Below the pieces are notes generated by a model. It had not been told where the DNA came from, did no database searches, and worked only from the letters and a program-made list of their open reading frames with translations. From the NCBI GenBank assembly GCA_963969345.1, contig OZ017769.1:8373725-8437724 (forward strand): a stretch of DNA of 64,000 bases, in the 5' to 3' direction. Below are positions 25,286 to 35,108 of the stretch, in pieces. A program made the translations under genes and the position numbers. The first letter of the stretch is position 1. Every line of letters begins with the position of its first letter. The DNA is from Turbatrix aceti (Eukaryota; Nematoda; Chromadorea; Rhabditida; Panagrolaimidae).

Positions 25286-28041
25286 TCAGAACTTTAGACT
25301 TTGAATTATCTGAAGCACGTCGTCGTGGATTCCTTGAACGGGCCTTGGACAAACTTGACAATGAGCGGTATAGCATTCTTTTGTCTGACAGAACGCGTTG
25401 CATTTTGAACAAATGTTGGGTTTGGATTTTGGGGACGGTTTTGAACAGCGAGAAACGTTCCCTATGCGCAAGCAGATTGGACAGTGTCGTTGGCATTCGT
25501 GATCAATTGGTTTATAACGCATGCATTTGAAGCAAATCCTGGCACACTAAAATGAATAAAATGTTGTTAACTGGTAACGACTCTGGGAAGGGCAAAGGCT
25601 CCGCTCACAGAAGTCTTTGCGGACGTGAGCGTAGCTGATGCAAAATCAAAGAAAAAGTCTCTAGGACAAGGTATTGCATTTTGTTTGTTCGTACAGACGA
25701 ACACATGCGATCGCATCCACGAAAAGTTTGTTAGGTGTGTCATAGTTTGCGCACAGAAAACCATGCATGTGCCGTTCACAAATTATGTTTTGCTAGAATG
25801 ACACATTTTCGTGAGCTAAACATTATCGTGCTCGTTAAAAAAAGAAAAGCATAAACGTCGCACAAATCGTGAACGCCCGCACACATGTTTGACACCTGAC
25901 TCAAGATTGTTTTGCGCAAGATGACAAAACTTATTTATACACCTCTTAAAATTAAAATCATTTCTAGCTGCAAAAATATGTTCTCATTTTTGTTTTTTAT
26001 GCTGTGGGCTGATCTACGTGCATCAAAAAATCACTTTCTTTGATTACAATTTTGCTCAAAACACAAAAAGTTGGCGACCGTTTTTATCAAATGTCATATA
26101 TACATACTTACAAAAATGCGCCCATGCCCCTCCGAATCTTCATTCAACACGCTTGAGCAAGTCAAGAATAATTTGAGCAAGTCCCCAAAAAAAGTAGAAG
26201 ACTGTTGAAAAGAAGTACAGACATCTCCTTTTTGGTCTGTTCTGTACAAGATGAACGGAAAGCCATGATTGGCAGGTTCACCTGAAGGAAGTCTATGCGC
26301 GGCAATTATTATTTGATGTACGTCGCTTTCATTTTCCCAGCCCTATCCTTTAGGGCTCTATCGGCGATAGTGCGAGCAAATTCGACGAGCAAATGGTGTG
26401 AATCCGACGGCACTGCCCTAGTTTATCGTTGCCGGTTCGCTTTCCGTCGTCGTGCTTTCGAACCGGCCATGGCACTGCACGAATGTTGCTTTGAAGTTCC
26501 GATTGCTTCATAATACGTAGTCCAACAGTCGTACTTTTTTCAACAGACATCTACTTTTTTGGGGGACTTGCACAAATTATCTTATATTATGAGCCCGTTG
26601 AATGAAGATTCGGAGGGGCAATTTATTTTGCAACAATCGCCTTTAACCTCTGTGACGTCGAAATTGACTATGACTTTGAAAAAAACAACAAAGTAATATC
26701 AAATTTTGGCCAGAAACACGCAGGATCACAAATTGCATTAATCCTAATTATTTTACATTTTTTTACGATATCGTGTATGATCTCACACATTCGTCTAAAA
26801 ATTAAAAGTACGATTGAATGAACACATTCGACGTTTGCATGCGCTCCCCTCCCCTCTTGTTCACTAAGCATGTTTGTGCCAAAATCTCCAAGTTAGCTTA
26901 TTTGTTGGTAACAGACGCACGTATTTCGTGCCGTGTGTGCGATTGCGCATGACACACATCACATCCATCGTGAAAAACAAAAGTTGTGGTCGTGTGTTGC
27001 AAAAGCACAAAAATTTTTTACACAAAATGCAATACCTTGCTCTAGGACGACCACGCATGCGCTGGACCGACGACCTCGCCATTGCCTACAACGCTTTTAC
27101 CAAGGACTTCGATTTCAGACGGATTGTTTTTCTTTGATGACCCCTCTTCGTACGACCCCACTGATTTGTATAATCCCGTGTGTATGAGTAAGAGATAAAT
27201 TGATAAATTGAACTCTGGTAACAACAAACTTACGCCTGCGCTCCACACAGATACCGGAGCAAATAATTTTGATTCCGAATCAAAAATTAATGCATAACTT
27301 TGATAATCTTGAAAAACCTCAGGAAAATTAGTCCAAATAACGCATAGGGAAGTGTCCAAAACGACAAAACGAAACCAGCTGTTTCTATCTGAATGAAGGA
27401 TGCTGTCAATGTCAGCTAGCGATAAAGCATTTTGTGTGTCGGTAGGTAATTTTGCGACGGATAATAGAAAGCTGGCTTTTTCTTCTATTTGAGTTTCATG
27501 AAATTTGGTTTGATATTTTTGGCAAAATGAACATGCGGCTGCGTGAAAAAAATTATTAACAACGGGAACTTGCTCATTATAATCGTCAAAATACTTTTTT
27601 GCATACATTTTGACAGTTTGAACCGTGGTACAGGTAACTTCAGGTAGTTTTTCTGGCTCAGCTTCTTTTTCCACAATTATTTCAACGTCAGCGATGACCG
27701 GAAGCTTGGAAGCTTTTTCTTCGTATTCGTGGATAATATTTGCAATGCGTTCCTTTCTTTCACCTTCCAAATCATCAATTTTTTTATCCACTTCGGCGTT
27801 GACAACTTCGATGTGTGCGGCCATTTCTTCTGTGTACGTCGACAAAAGCGTTCGACGTTGAACCAATTCATGTACTTTTTGAGAATAGTTGACAAAAGCC
27901 ACAGATCCGACATGCACACCTGACATTAGTTATGAAAAATGCAATATGATAGCATTTTACAAAATTCAGTTAAAAAAAGTTACTTTGAATTTTGGTCAGA
28001 GTAGCATCGATTGCTTCTATCGTGGACGACAGCGAAGACAT
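25286..28041 (-). CDS. Coiled-coil protein with C-terminal Cys-rich module, 334 aa
   Basis: Three exons: 27984-28041, 27234-27919 and 25286-25546 (1005 nt, phase consistent: 1, then 0). The N-terminal half is charged and predicted helical/coiled coil (EVVNAEVDKKIDDLEGERKE and following, about residues 20-110). The middle is globular (FRFVVLDTSLCVIWTNF...YALIFD). The last exon is Cys/His-rich: CARICFKCMRYKPIDHECQ, then CPIC, CSKCNAFC and CYTAHCQVC, which would suit two or more zinc sites. The order coiled coil then zinc is the reverse of TRIM proteins. The 1.69-kb intron 2 carries an inverted-repeat element. It lies between lectin copies A and B on the opposite strand. I do not recognise the family; regulatory or ubiquitin-related roles would be guesses. 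Confidence 0.65.
25661..27050. mobile_element. Intronic foldback (MITE-like) element
   Basis: Inside intron 2 of the coiled-coil gene. Inner inverted arms: 26125 to about 26216 pairs with about 26525-26620, starting at GCCCCTCCGAATCTTCATTC and its complement. A roughly concentric outer pair carries CAAGGTATTGCATTTTG at about 25667 (+) and, inverted, near 27043. DNA between the arm pairs is only weakly matched, so it is either one old 1.4-kb element or a 0.5-kb MITE inside another repeat. No transposase ORF is present. No clear target duplication seen. Confidence 0.6.
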
Positions 28042-28547
28042 GATAAAGGACGAAACAAGAAAGTATATAAAATGACGATATTACTGACGCAACTGCCAGT
28101 AAACTGCTACTTTAGTAAACTGAAGCTCGAAACGTTCGATTCAATGAGAAAAAAGTGATTCTCGAAGTTCCATTTATCGTCAATTGTTGCTGAAATTTCG
28201 ATATCATGTGCAATAAGACTTGTTCTTTGACGTTTTATTGACAACTCAAAACGAGATCATGATAAATTGCATTTTTTCAGTTTCAGAGTTTGCATTATTG
28301 TTTACAACTTCCGATCTATGATTACTTGTATTAATTAATGTAAAAAACTAATTCAAAGAAAAAAATTCATCATTAGCATGTTCATAAAAATATTTATTTC
28401 TTGATCCAGACAATATACATATGTATTTTTTTACATTATTTGCATATGGCGTTTTGAATTTGTATTTACAAAACAGTAATTCAGTCAGAAGTCCGATTTT
28501 TCGAGTTGCCTCATCTCGAATTGCTTCCTCTTGTTTTACGCACCTGT

Positions 28548-29721
28548 ATGACTTTCGTTGCAGGCCTGCTTCTCGCCTCGGCGTTGCTTTCATCAGCGCT
28601 TGGCTACTTCGGTCCAGCGTGCCCCGCTCCAAAATGGCGGCGGTTTACTTTCAGGCCTGACGGCTCAGTAAAATGCTACCTGACCTCCTCGGGAGACGGC
28701 AACGTTGTGCTCGCTAGAATAAATCACTGGTGCGCTAACGTACATCCAGAGGCGTATCCGGCCCTTCTTGAAAACCAAGAAGTTGTAGACTTCATCCGTG
28801 AGCGAACTTTTTTTTTTTTAGTTTTTTCCACGGTAAGATTTACAGGTGAGCACGTTCTTCCCGATCACGACTGGTACAACGTTGGCTACAGTTCCCATAA
28901 AAACAAAATTATCAGAAACTACTTGGCTGAAGAAGTTTTAACGAATTTCATCGTTATCCACGATTCGAATCCCGGTGATGTGCTAAAGCTCAGCAAAGAT
29001 GGACTCAAATTTTCGGCTGTTCAGTCCAATGCGGCGATTGTCTGCTCCATCGATGTCGTGCCTATGGAGGTGCTGCCGTACAAGCCACCCAAGCTCTACC
29101 TTGACTCTGATTGTCCCGAGGGATGGGAGCGCAAGGACTTTGACTACGCGTCTAAATGCTTCAAGATTTATACGTCCAAATCAGTCTACCGGTGCCGGCT
29201 TACTGAAATTTGCAATGATCATCACGAGTCTGCTATGCCGGCCAGCATCCGCACGAATGAAGAAAAGTGGTACCTAAGTGAGTTTTCACAAATTAATTTT
29301 AACATACCTAAAAAATATTTTTGCAGAAGATATGAGCAGGGAAAGGATGCTCTACACGGGCATGCATATTTCGTGCGATCCCTACAGGCAAACCGACGTC
29401 CTTGGCAGGATCCAATTCATCCAAGTGAACGGTGAGCCTGTTCCTACCAACGTTGCGGATGCCATCGACAATTACAAAAGCGACGATCATTATAGCGAAG
29501 GATATTTTCATGAATCATTGCTCGGAAACTTTTATTTCGGTTTTGGCAATATTGAGGATTTACCGGATCACGTGTTCAACGTTCCCGTTCTCTGCGAGAT
29601 TTTTCTTCCCGAGAAACCAAAAGAAAACTCCTGTCGCCGTGATTTCTCTTTAATCAATGACCATAATCTGTGCTTCAGCGATCACATTTTCGCTTTCAAT
29701 ACGACTTTTTCAAAACGCTGA
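28548..29721 (+). CDS. Secreted double C-type-lectin-like protein, copy B
   Basis: Three exons, 28548-28797, 28846-29277 and 29327-29721: 1077 nt, 358 aa. Signal peptide MTFVAGLLLASALLSSALG. It has the same two-half layout as copy A: GPACPAPKWRRFTF...VKCY and HPEAYPALLENQEVVDFI in half one; CPEGWERKDFDYASKCFKI, HHESAMPASIRTNEEK and MLYTGMHISCDP...VNGEPVPTNVADAIDN in half two, then LCEIFLP. Introns sit at the same codons and phases as in copy A. Intron 1 is only 48 nt, a multiple of three and free of stops, so an unspliced transcript would stay in frame. AATAAA near 29766. Classical lectin Ca-binding motifs are missing, as in its paralogues. Confidence 0.85.
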
Positions 29722-29933
29722 TAAACTTTATTGCTATGTGACTGACGGCGGTTTTTTTTGTTATCAAATAAACACACATTTTTTTAAAAGCCTCACCCCA
29801 CTTTTTGTCCATTTTATCAGAGTTATCAAGCAAGCAAAAACTATCGAGTTGATTTGACATTTTTTATTTCAAAATGCAACAAATGCTTTTTTATAAGACA
29901 TTTTTATAAACAAATGCTTTTTTACAAGACTGC

Positions 29934-31477
29934 TCATGTTAACGACGGAGCGCTGTGAGAACGGCGACTCAATTCGTCTGGCAGTTTTATTTCAAATTGA
30001 ATGGCCTGTGGATAGGAAATACTATTGACACGCTCCAGCATGTAGAGATCGATGTCATCGTCGTTGCAGTCCATGGCTATTTCATTGAAAACAGACGACA
30101 ACTTGTTTTCTGCGCTGTATATGACGTCCAAGCCGTTGTATTTAACCTTCAAGTGAAAGTCGACAATTATGTACATAATCCTGGGTCAAGCACTCACATA
30201 AAGTTGCCAGATCAATTGAACGGTGCTGAAAGGATGTCCGAATTGCAGAACGGCCGTGTATTTCGGTCTGACGCACAACTTGGCGTGCGGAAGCTGCAAT
30301 TTGCGCTCAAATCTAAAGCTCGGGTGTCACACGTATTGTTTTGGGTAACTGGTAACTCACGGAAGCTCTTTGCATTTTTTAGCGTCGAATTCCTCAAGAT
30401 ACCGCTCGTACTCGCAAATCGTCCATCGATCAGGGGGTTCATTGATAAGTTCAGTGAGTTTGTCGAGGTTGTTCTCGGGAAAATAAAAGTCAAGACTGGT
30501 GATCGTGTTGTTGACGTTTATAGCGTAAATCCTAAAAAAACATTGTATTACCGTAATCTTCCACTGATGCTCAGGTGATCTTACTTGTTCTCAGTAACAT
30601 CTAACACAGCACGTCGGTCTTTGTTGTGGAGGACAACAGCACTGACGCCGGGGCTCTGCCAGTTCCTGTAAAAATCGTAGTTTGCCGCGTACGACGGATG
30701 AACTGTGTCATCTTTTGAATCGTAGTTCAAGCAAGTTGTTTCGAAATTCTCGCTACTGGGTATCGCCACGCAGCATAAGATTTCTGACGTGAAACGTGTG
30801 CAGTCAACATCAACATCGCGCTCGTCGTCTATTTCTTGCTTTTCATCATCAAATGTGGGATTGGTTGATTTCACGTTTAGTTTCAGCGTACGCAATGTGT
30901 TGTCGTCGTACATGGACAGCAGGATTTCATCCGTGCTGTCGTCAAAGTAGAGCTTTGCTCTGCAACGTCTTTTTTGGTCAAGTGTCAAGATGGCAAAAAA
31001 AACTTACTTATGGTTACGGATTCGGGCAAGCTTACGCCGGCCGAACTGGCGGAATTGGTCAAGCATACGCCGGCTGAACTGGCGGAATTGGGCAAGCGTA
31101 CGCCGGCTGAACTGGAGCGGCTTTTTTATAGGTTTAATAGGTATAGGTAAATTGCTAGGTAAATAGGTATAGGTAAATTTTTTATAGGTAAATTGAACTG
31201 TCTGTTCTGTTGGATGAGAATGTTGTTGATTTGTTATATTGTTGAGCAGATTATTGCATTTTTTCGACCAAATAAACCTGAGATTAATTGTACACAGTAC
31301 AACGGTCAGCATAAGCAGTATGACAATGAACAGAATGCAGTTGCGAATTGTGAAGTACTGAATGACGCGACTGAAGCCCGTGGGGCGCACCACATCGTTG
31401 TAGCGCGGTGGAGGATCATCAGGGAGTTCAGGTTGAGAGTTCAGGGGTCTTTTTGGCAAAAATTCAGTTTCGGACAT
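29934..31477 (-). CDS. Type II single-pass membrane protein with PPxY tail, 447 aa
   Basis: Five exons: 31008-31477, 30585-30959, 30361-30531, 30198-30312 and 29934-30146 (1344 nt, all phases agree). There is no signal peptide. A short cytosolic tail, MSETEFLPKRPLNSQPELPD, is followed by DPPPRYNDV, whose PPRY matches the PPxY ligand of WW/NEDD4-type domains. One transmembrane helix (NCILFIVILLMLTVVLCTI, about residues 46-64) follows. The long C-terminal region would be extracytoplasmic. It begins with three 11-residue repeats of the form QFSRRTLAQFR, encoded by a 33-bp tandem DNA repeat at 31027-31115, then a negatively charged domain (KQEIDDERDVDVD, CTRFTSEILCC) and a well-ordered C-terminal domain. 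I do not recognise the family. Its place in the lectin-like cluster suggests a lineage-specific gene. Confidence 0.7.
31027..31115 (-). repeat. 33-bp tandem repeat encoding QFxRRxLxQFR units
   Basis: Two full 33-bp units and one partial (31027-31059, 31060-31092, 31093-31115) with few mismatches, inside exon 1 of the type II membrane protein. The 11-codon unit keeps the frame and gives a very basic stalk just outside the membrane. Confidence 0.85.
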
Positions 31478-31783
31478 GGCAACAAACTAAAAGCAGACGC
31501 ATACTGCTTATCATTTCGGGGATGCATGTTATCTAACTGATTGCAAAAAGGCTGGGTTGTTTATTTAGGCAGTCACATGAAAGAGGAACACTAAAAAAAG
31601 CGATAGTAAAAAAAACAGAATTGAGTCACCAGGACAGGAACCTTTTTGCTGTGCGTCGCGAGACAACGGGAGTCAGACTTTGATCGACTCTATGCTCAAA
31701 TCTTATAAAATTTGAGCATAGTAAAACTTTGTTGATGTGTAACGCTCCAATCAAATATGGTATACACAGATATCGGATAAAAT

Positions 31784-31905
31784 GATAAAAGTTCGGCGAA
31801 TAACGAGACACAGAATTGTGACCTTAGAAAAAACGCGCCGGCGTCGGCACCGGCATCGGAAGCGGAAGCGGGAACAAATTGGTCGCTGCTGGATGCGGAT
31901 AGCGT
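31784..31905 (-). pseudogene. Orphan fragment of the SETD2-type gene
   Basis: About 120 bp closely match 36306-36434, inside the proline-rich exon of the SETD2-type gene 4.5 kb away, in the same orientation. Shared blocks include GATAAAAGTTCGGCG, ACGAG-CACAGAA and CGGAAGCGGGAAC, ending at GGATGCGGATAGCG. A six-base gap near 31823 and other changes break the frame relative to the parent. It has no splice sites of its own. It looks like a partial duplication (DNA- or RNA-mediated), now decaying. Confidence 0.85.
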
Positions 31906-31945
31906 CTTCAATTCCTTCTCCGTCATTTTTTATTTTTTTTGTCTG

Positions 31946-31999
31946 CTTGCAAGCTAAAGTAATTATATCTATAAAAATATAATTACTTTAGCTTGCAAG
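31946..31999. repeat. Perfect 22-bp inverted repeat (hairpin)
   Basis: Left arm 31946-31967 begins CTTGCAAGCTAAAG; right arm 31978-31999 is its exact reverse complement; 10-nt loop. It lies 240 bp upstream of lectin copy C. It could be the end-to-end remnant of a small foldback element or a cruciform-forming site. Confidence 0.9.
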
Positions 32000-32237
32000 T
32001 TTGCCGCGATCGTTTCATACGATCTGCAAAAAATAATGGCTTTTGACTATCAAAAAGTTTTGAATAGGTTTTTTTGCAAAGTTAATGTGATGCCACGCAA
32101 AAAGTCCACGTATCACAAAAATCAGATAGAAATGTATTGCCATATAAGGCGCTTCCAAAACTACAGAATCATAGTAAAAAATTGTCTTCAATACGGTACA
32201 TTTTCCTGCGCACGGTTCAGTTTTTCTGAAATACTTC

Positions 32238-33364
32238 ATGACTTCCACTCCACTTCTCGCGTTGGCGATTCTGCCATTGGCGCTTGGCTTCCCCGGTGAT
32301 GACTGCCCTACCCCTGAATGGAAGAAATACACCTTTCCCGCTCCAGACGGAACCGTGAAGTGCTACAAACTTGCCGGTCCTAGGGGCATGGGGAGTTTTA
32401 AGCAAGCATGCTACGATATCCATCCCGAAGCGCGCCCGGCTCTTTTGGAGACTCAACAAGTGGTTGACTTTATTCGTGAGTGAATTTTGAAAGTTGTGCA
32501 TTCTTTTAAAAAAAAACAATTTTAGGAAGTGAAGTTATTGGGAACAACGACAAGTATCTTGTTGGTTATTATGCTGATGAAAACGGTGTGTTTTTCGATT
32601 ATATGGACTACAAACCTCGTCACCCCGATATCATTGATGCATATATTGCGAAAGATGCTGTTGTATATATCACGAAGGACGATATGGTTTTTGAACCCTT
32701 TGATTACAATAAAGGGGCTATCTGCTCCGTTACATTGCTACCTGTGATCCCCTACAATCCTGAACCTTGCTACAGAGAAACCGAATGCCCAGACGGATGG
32801 GAACGAAAAGACTTTGGTTACGCCACCAAATGTCTCAAAGCTTACCAAGCCCCCGTTATCTACCGTTGCAACATTTCTGAGATTTGCCGAGGTGCTCATC
32901 CTTCTGCCTTGCCAGCTTCGATCCGCACACAATTAGAAAAAGAGTATCTACGGCAACAAAGTGAAGCTATCGGTTCATATTATCTCTTCACCGGAATGCA
33001 CATTCCGTGCGATCCTGATCTGGAACGCGATCAATATGGAGAATATCAATATGTTCAGCCAAACGGCGAACATGTTTTACCAGAAATTCCAGATGCCATT
33101 GACAACCATGACTATGCTTTTGGTCCTCGTCTGTCCAAAAGTCACATCTATGAAAGTATTCTCGGACAGTATTTAGGTGCAGGACTCCATGATTTGATGA
33201 GCTTATTCGAATTAGGTGCGCAGGACTACGTTCTGTGCGAGATTTATCTTCCCCAACGCGGCAAAGATTGCAAAAGCAATACCAGTGATTATTGCTTTAA
33301 CGACGACGATGATGATTTGTGCTTCAGCGAAACCCTCTTCCCTTATAAGTCACCTTACAAATAA
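32238..33364 (+). CDS. Secreted double C-type-lectin-like protein, copy C
   Basis: Two exons, 32238-32475 and 32526-33364: 1077 nt, 358 aa. Signal peptide MTSTPLLALAILPLALG. Half one: DDCPTPEWKKYTF...VKCYKL and HPEARPALLETQQVVDFI. Half two: ECPDGWERKDFGYATKCLKA, AHPSALPASIRTQLEKEYL and LFTGMHIPCDP...PNGEHVLPEIPDAIDN, then LCEIYLP. The first intron is at the same place and phase as in copies A and B, but the second is absent: the codons run straight through EKEYLRQQSEAIGSYY. Copies A and B retain it, so this copy has probably lost it. The C-terminus is rich in Asp (NDDDDDLCFSE). Function unknown; secreted. Confidence 0.87.
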
Positions 33365-33569
33365 CACATTAATCGAGTTATTTAGAAGCAATAGATTTCT
33401 TTTTATTTTTGAGAATGTAGAAACTGAAGTGACAAAAATTTTATTTTGTTGAGTGTGTACAATGAGTGCAAATTGTTAAATAAATTAAAAATGAATAATA
33501 ATATAAAAACAGACTCCACATTATTTTTGTAACGTGTTTTATTTATCACAAGAACTACACGTAAAAGAA

Positions 33570-34690
33570 AAAAAACAAGATGGGAGGGGGGATAAGCTGA
33601 TCCACGTTCCCAGTACAGTCTGCTAATGAAGTCGCTCAACAGATTGATTTCCCCGCGCTTCCGATTGGCGAGTTGTTGAATTCCATTCAGAAGACTTTTC
33701 CGTGTTTCAGCTCTGAAGCGCAGAACATCTGGGTGCTGGCATCTCATGACGACATTTCCATCGGTGTTCCGGAAGTTTCCATCCTTTCCGTTTTCGCCCA
33801 ATAGATTTTCAAAATGAGAGAAAAAACATGGTAACACGAATGTCATCGGGCCGGCCTAAAAAATATATCACATGTATTTTCTTGATAATACTTGTTTTTT
33901 ACTTACCGAATGGCTGTTGGAAAACGACCGAACCCAATAGTAGCAACCAATCCAGTCCCCAGTCAGGCGGTAGTTATGCTCGTTGTACATGCCGTTCTTT
34001 GAAATAAACTTTCGATATCCAACCGAAGTTGTTTTGTCCGTCATATTTGTGACAAAGTTATTGCCAAATGCAATAACAATGCAGGCTAGAAGTAATAAAT
34101 ATATTATTTTTTACTAAATAAAACAAATTCATCAACTAACCCGCGAACAACTCACTGTTGTTATCATTTCTGTTGTACCAAGACTTTTCCTAGACGTCGT
34201 ACATGCCCGCCCGCTCGAGTGATCTGTAAACAGAATCGATCATGGCGATGGCATCCCCGAAAAGTCATCGGTGAGATGAAATTCCTCGAAGTTGACTGGG
34301 ACACTTCGTTTGTTTTTCAGAACTAAAAAAAGTTGACAATAACAATGAGAGAGTCCAGATTAAACCTACGACAAACAAAAGTGGAGTTTGCCGCGGCAGT
34401 GGAGACCATCAGACCAAGAAGAACAAAAGTTGCCAACTCTGGTTCCAGGCACTGGATGATGTCCGTGGCAGCACCGAGTGGAATAGCATACGTGCCAGCG
34501 CAGATTCCGATTTCATTACAGCATTTTAGTAATGTCATCGGCAATTGCTTTGTCCAAAGGGTCGAACAACTGGCACAGGTTTCGTTGGACATCATTTTCC
34601 TCACAACCCGCGATCGGCAGACGCTATAAAATTTACAAGTACACATAGACAAAAAAAAGCATAATACTTACATGGTAAAAGCATTCCTGC
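33570..34690 (-). pseudogene. Decayed multi-exon gene, family not recognised
   Basis: Several coding-like blocks on the minus strand with normal splice sites but broken frames. Around 34520-34640 a Cys-containing block (IAGCEENDVQRNLCQLFD, then AIADDITKML) ends in TAA and continues in another frame (NEIGICAGTYAIPLG). Near 34250-34310 LKNKRSVPVNFEEFHLTDD shifts into AIAMIDSVYRSLERAGMYDV, followed by an in-frame TAG near 34191 and then EKSWYNRNDNNSELFA. The block at 33903-34090 reads NNFVTNMTDKTTSVGYRKFI...GDWIGCYYWVRSF and splices in phase to 33570-33857. Two frameshifts and one stop argue for a pseudogene. The blocks are too short for me to name the parent; a nematode-type Cys-rich secreted domain is one possibility. 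Confidence 0.5.
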
Positions 34691-35108
34691 GTTATCCGAT
34701 GTTTCGGATCATCCGATCGGATGGATCCGAACCATCAGGGTTTCCAGTTCCTGAATCAGGACTGCAGGAATCCTTATTCTGCCGTTCAAATCGCGTTCTG
34801 TCAATTTTGGGGGTTTCCTTCTGACAGCAGTTGTGTTTATTTAATCCGAAAAGTAGATGACGACTACAAAAGTATTGTACAATACAAAAAAAAGCTCCTA
34901 GACCCGGTATGAATGAATCAAGTCGAGAAATTGTAATGAAAAAAAAACGGGGCAGGTTGGTAAGAAATAAAAAAAACAAAACAAAAAGCGAGATCGTGCT
35001 TTGAGAACCCGGAAAAGGGAGAAAAAAACACGCTCAAAACAACTACAAAAAAATTGAAAAACATAGTTTGCTTCATGCGAATCAGGGGCGTAGGTGAAGA
35101 CGAGGCAA
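34691..35108. other. Intergenic, 3' flank of the SETD2-type gene
   Basis: AT-rich spacer with a GATCCG/ATCCGATCGGAT palindromic patch near 34708-34730 and AATAAA on the minus strand near 34840, a plausible polyadenylation signal for the methyltransferase gene. No gene seen. Confidence 0.4.

Noticed and set aside
25286..25546. DNA polymerase B zinc module of a Maverick/Polinton transposon
   Set aside because: The Cys/His pattern is only loosely similar and no polymerase or integrase lies nearby; the exon joins in phase to the coiled-coil gene.
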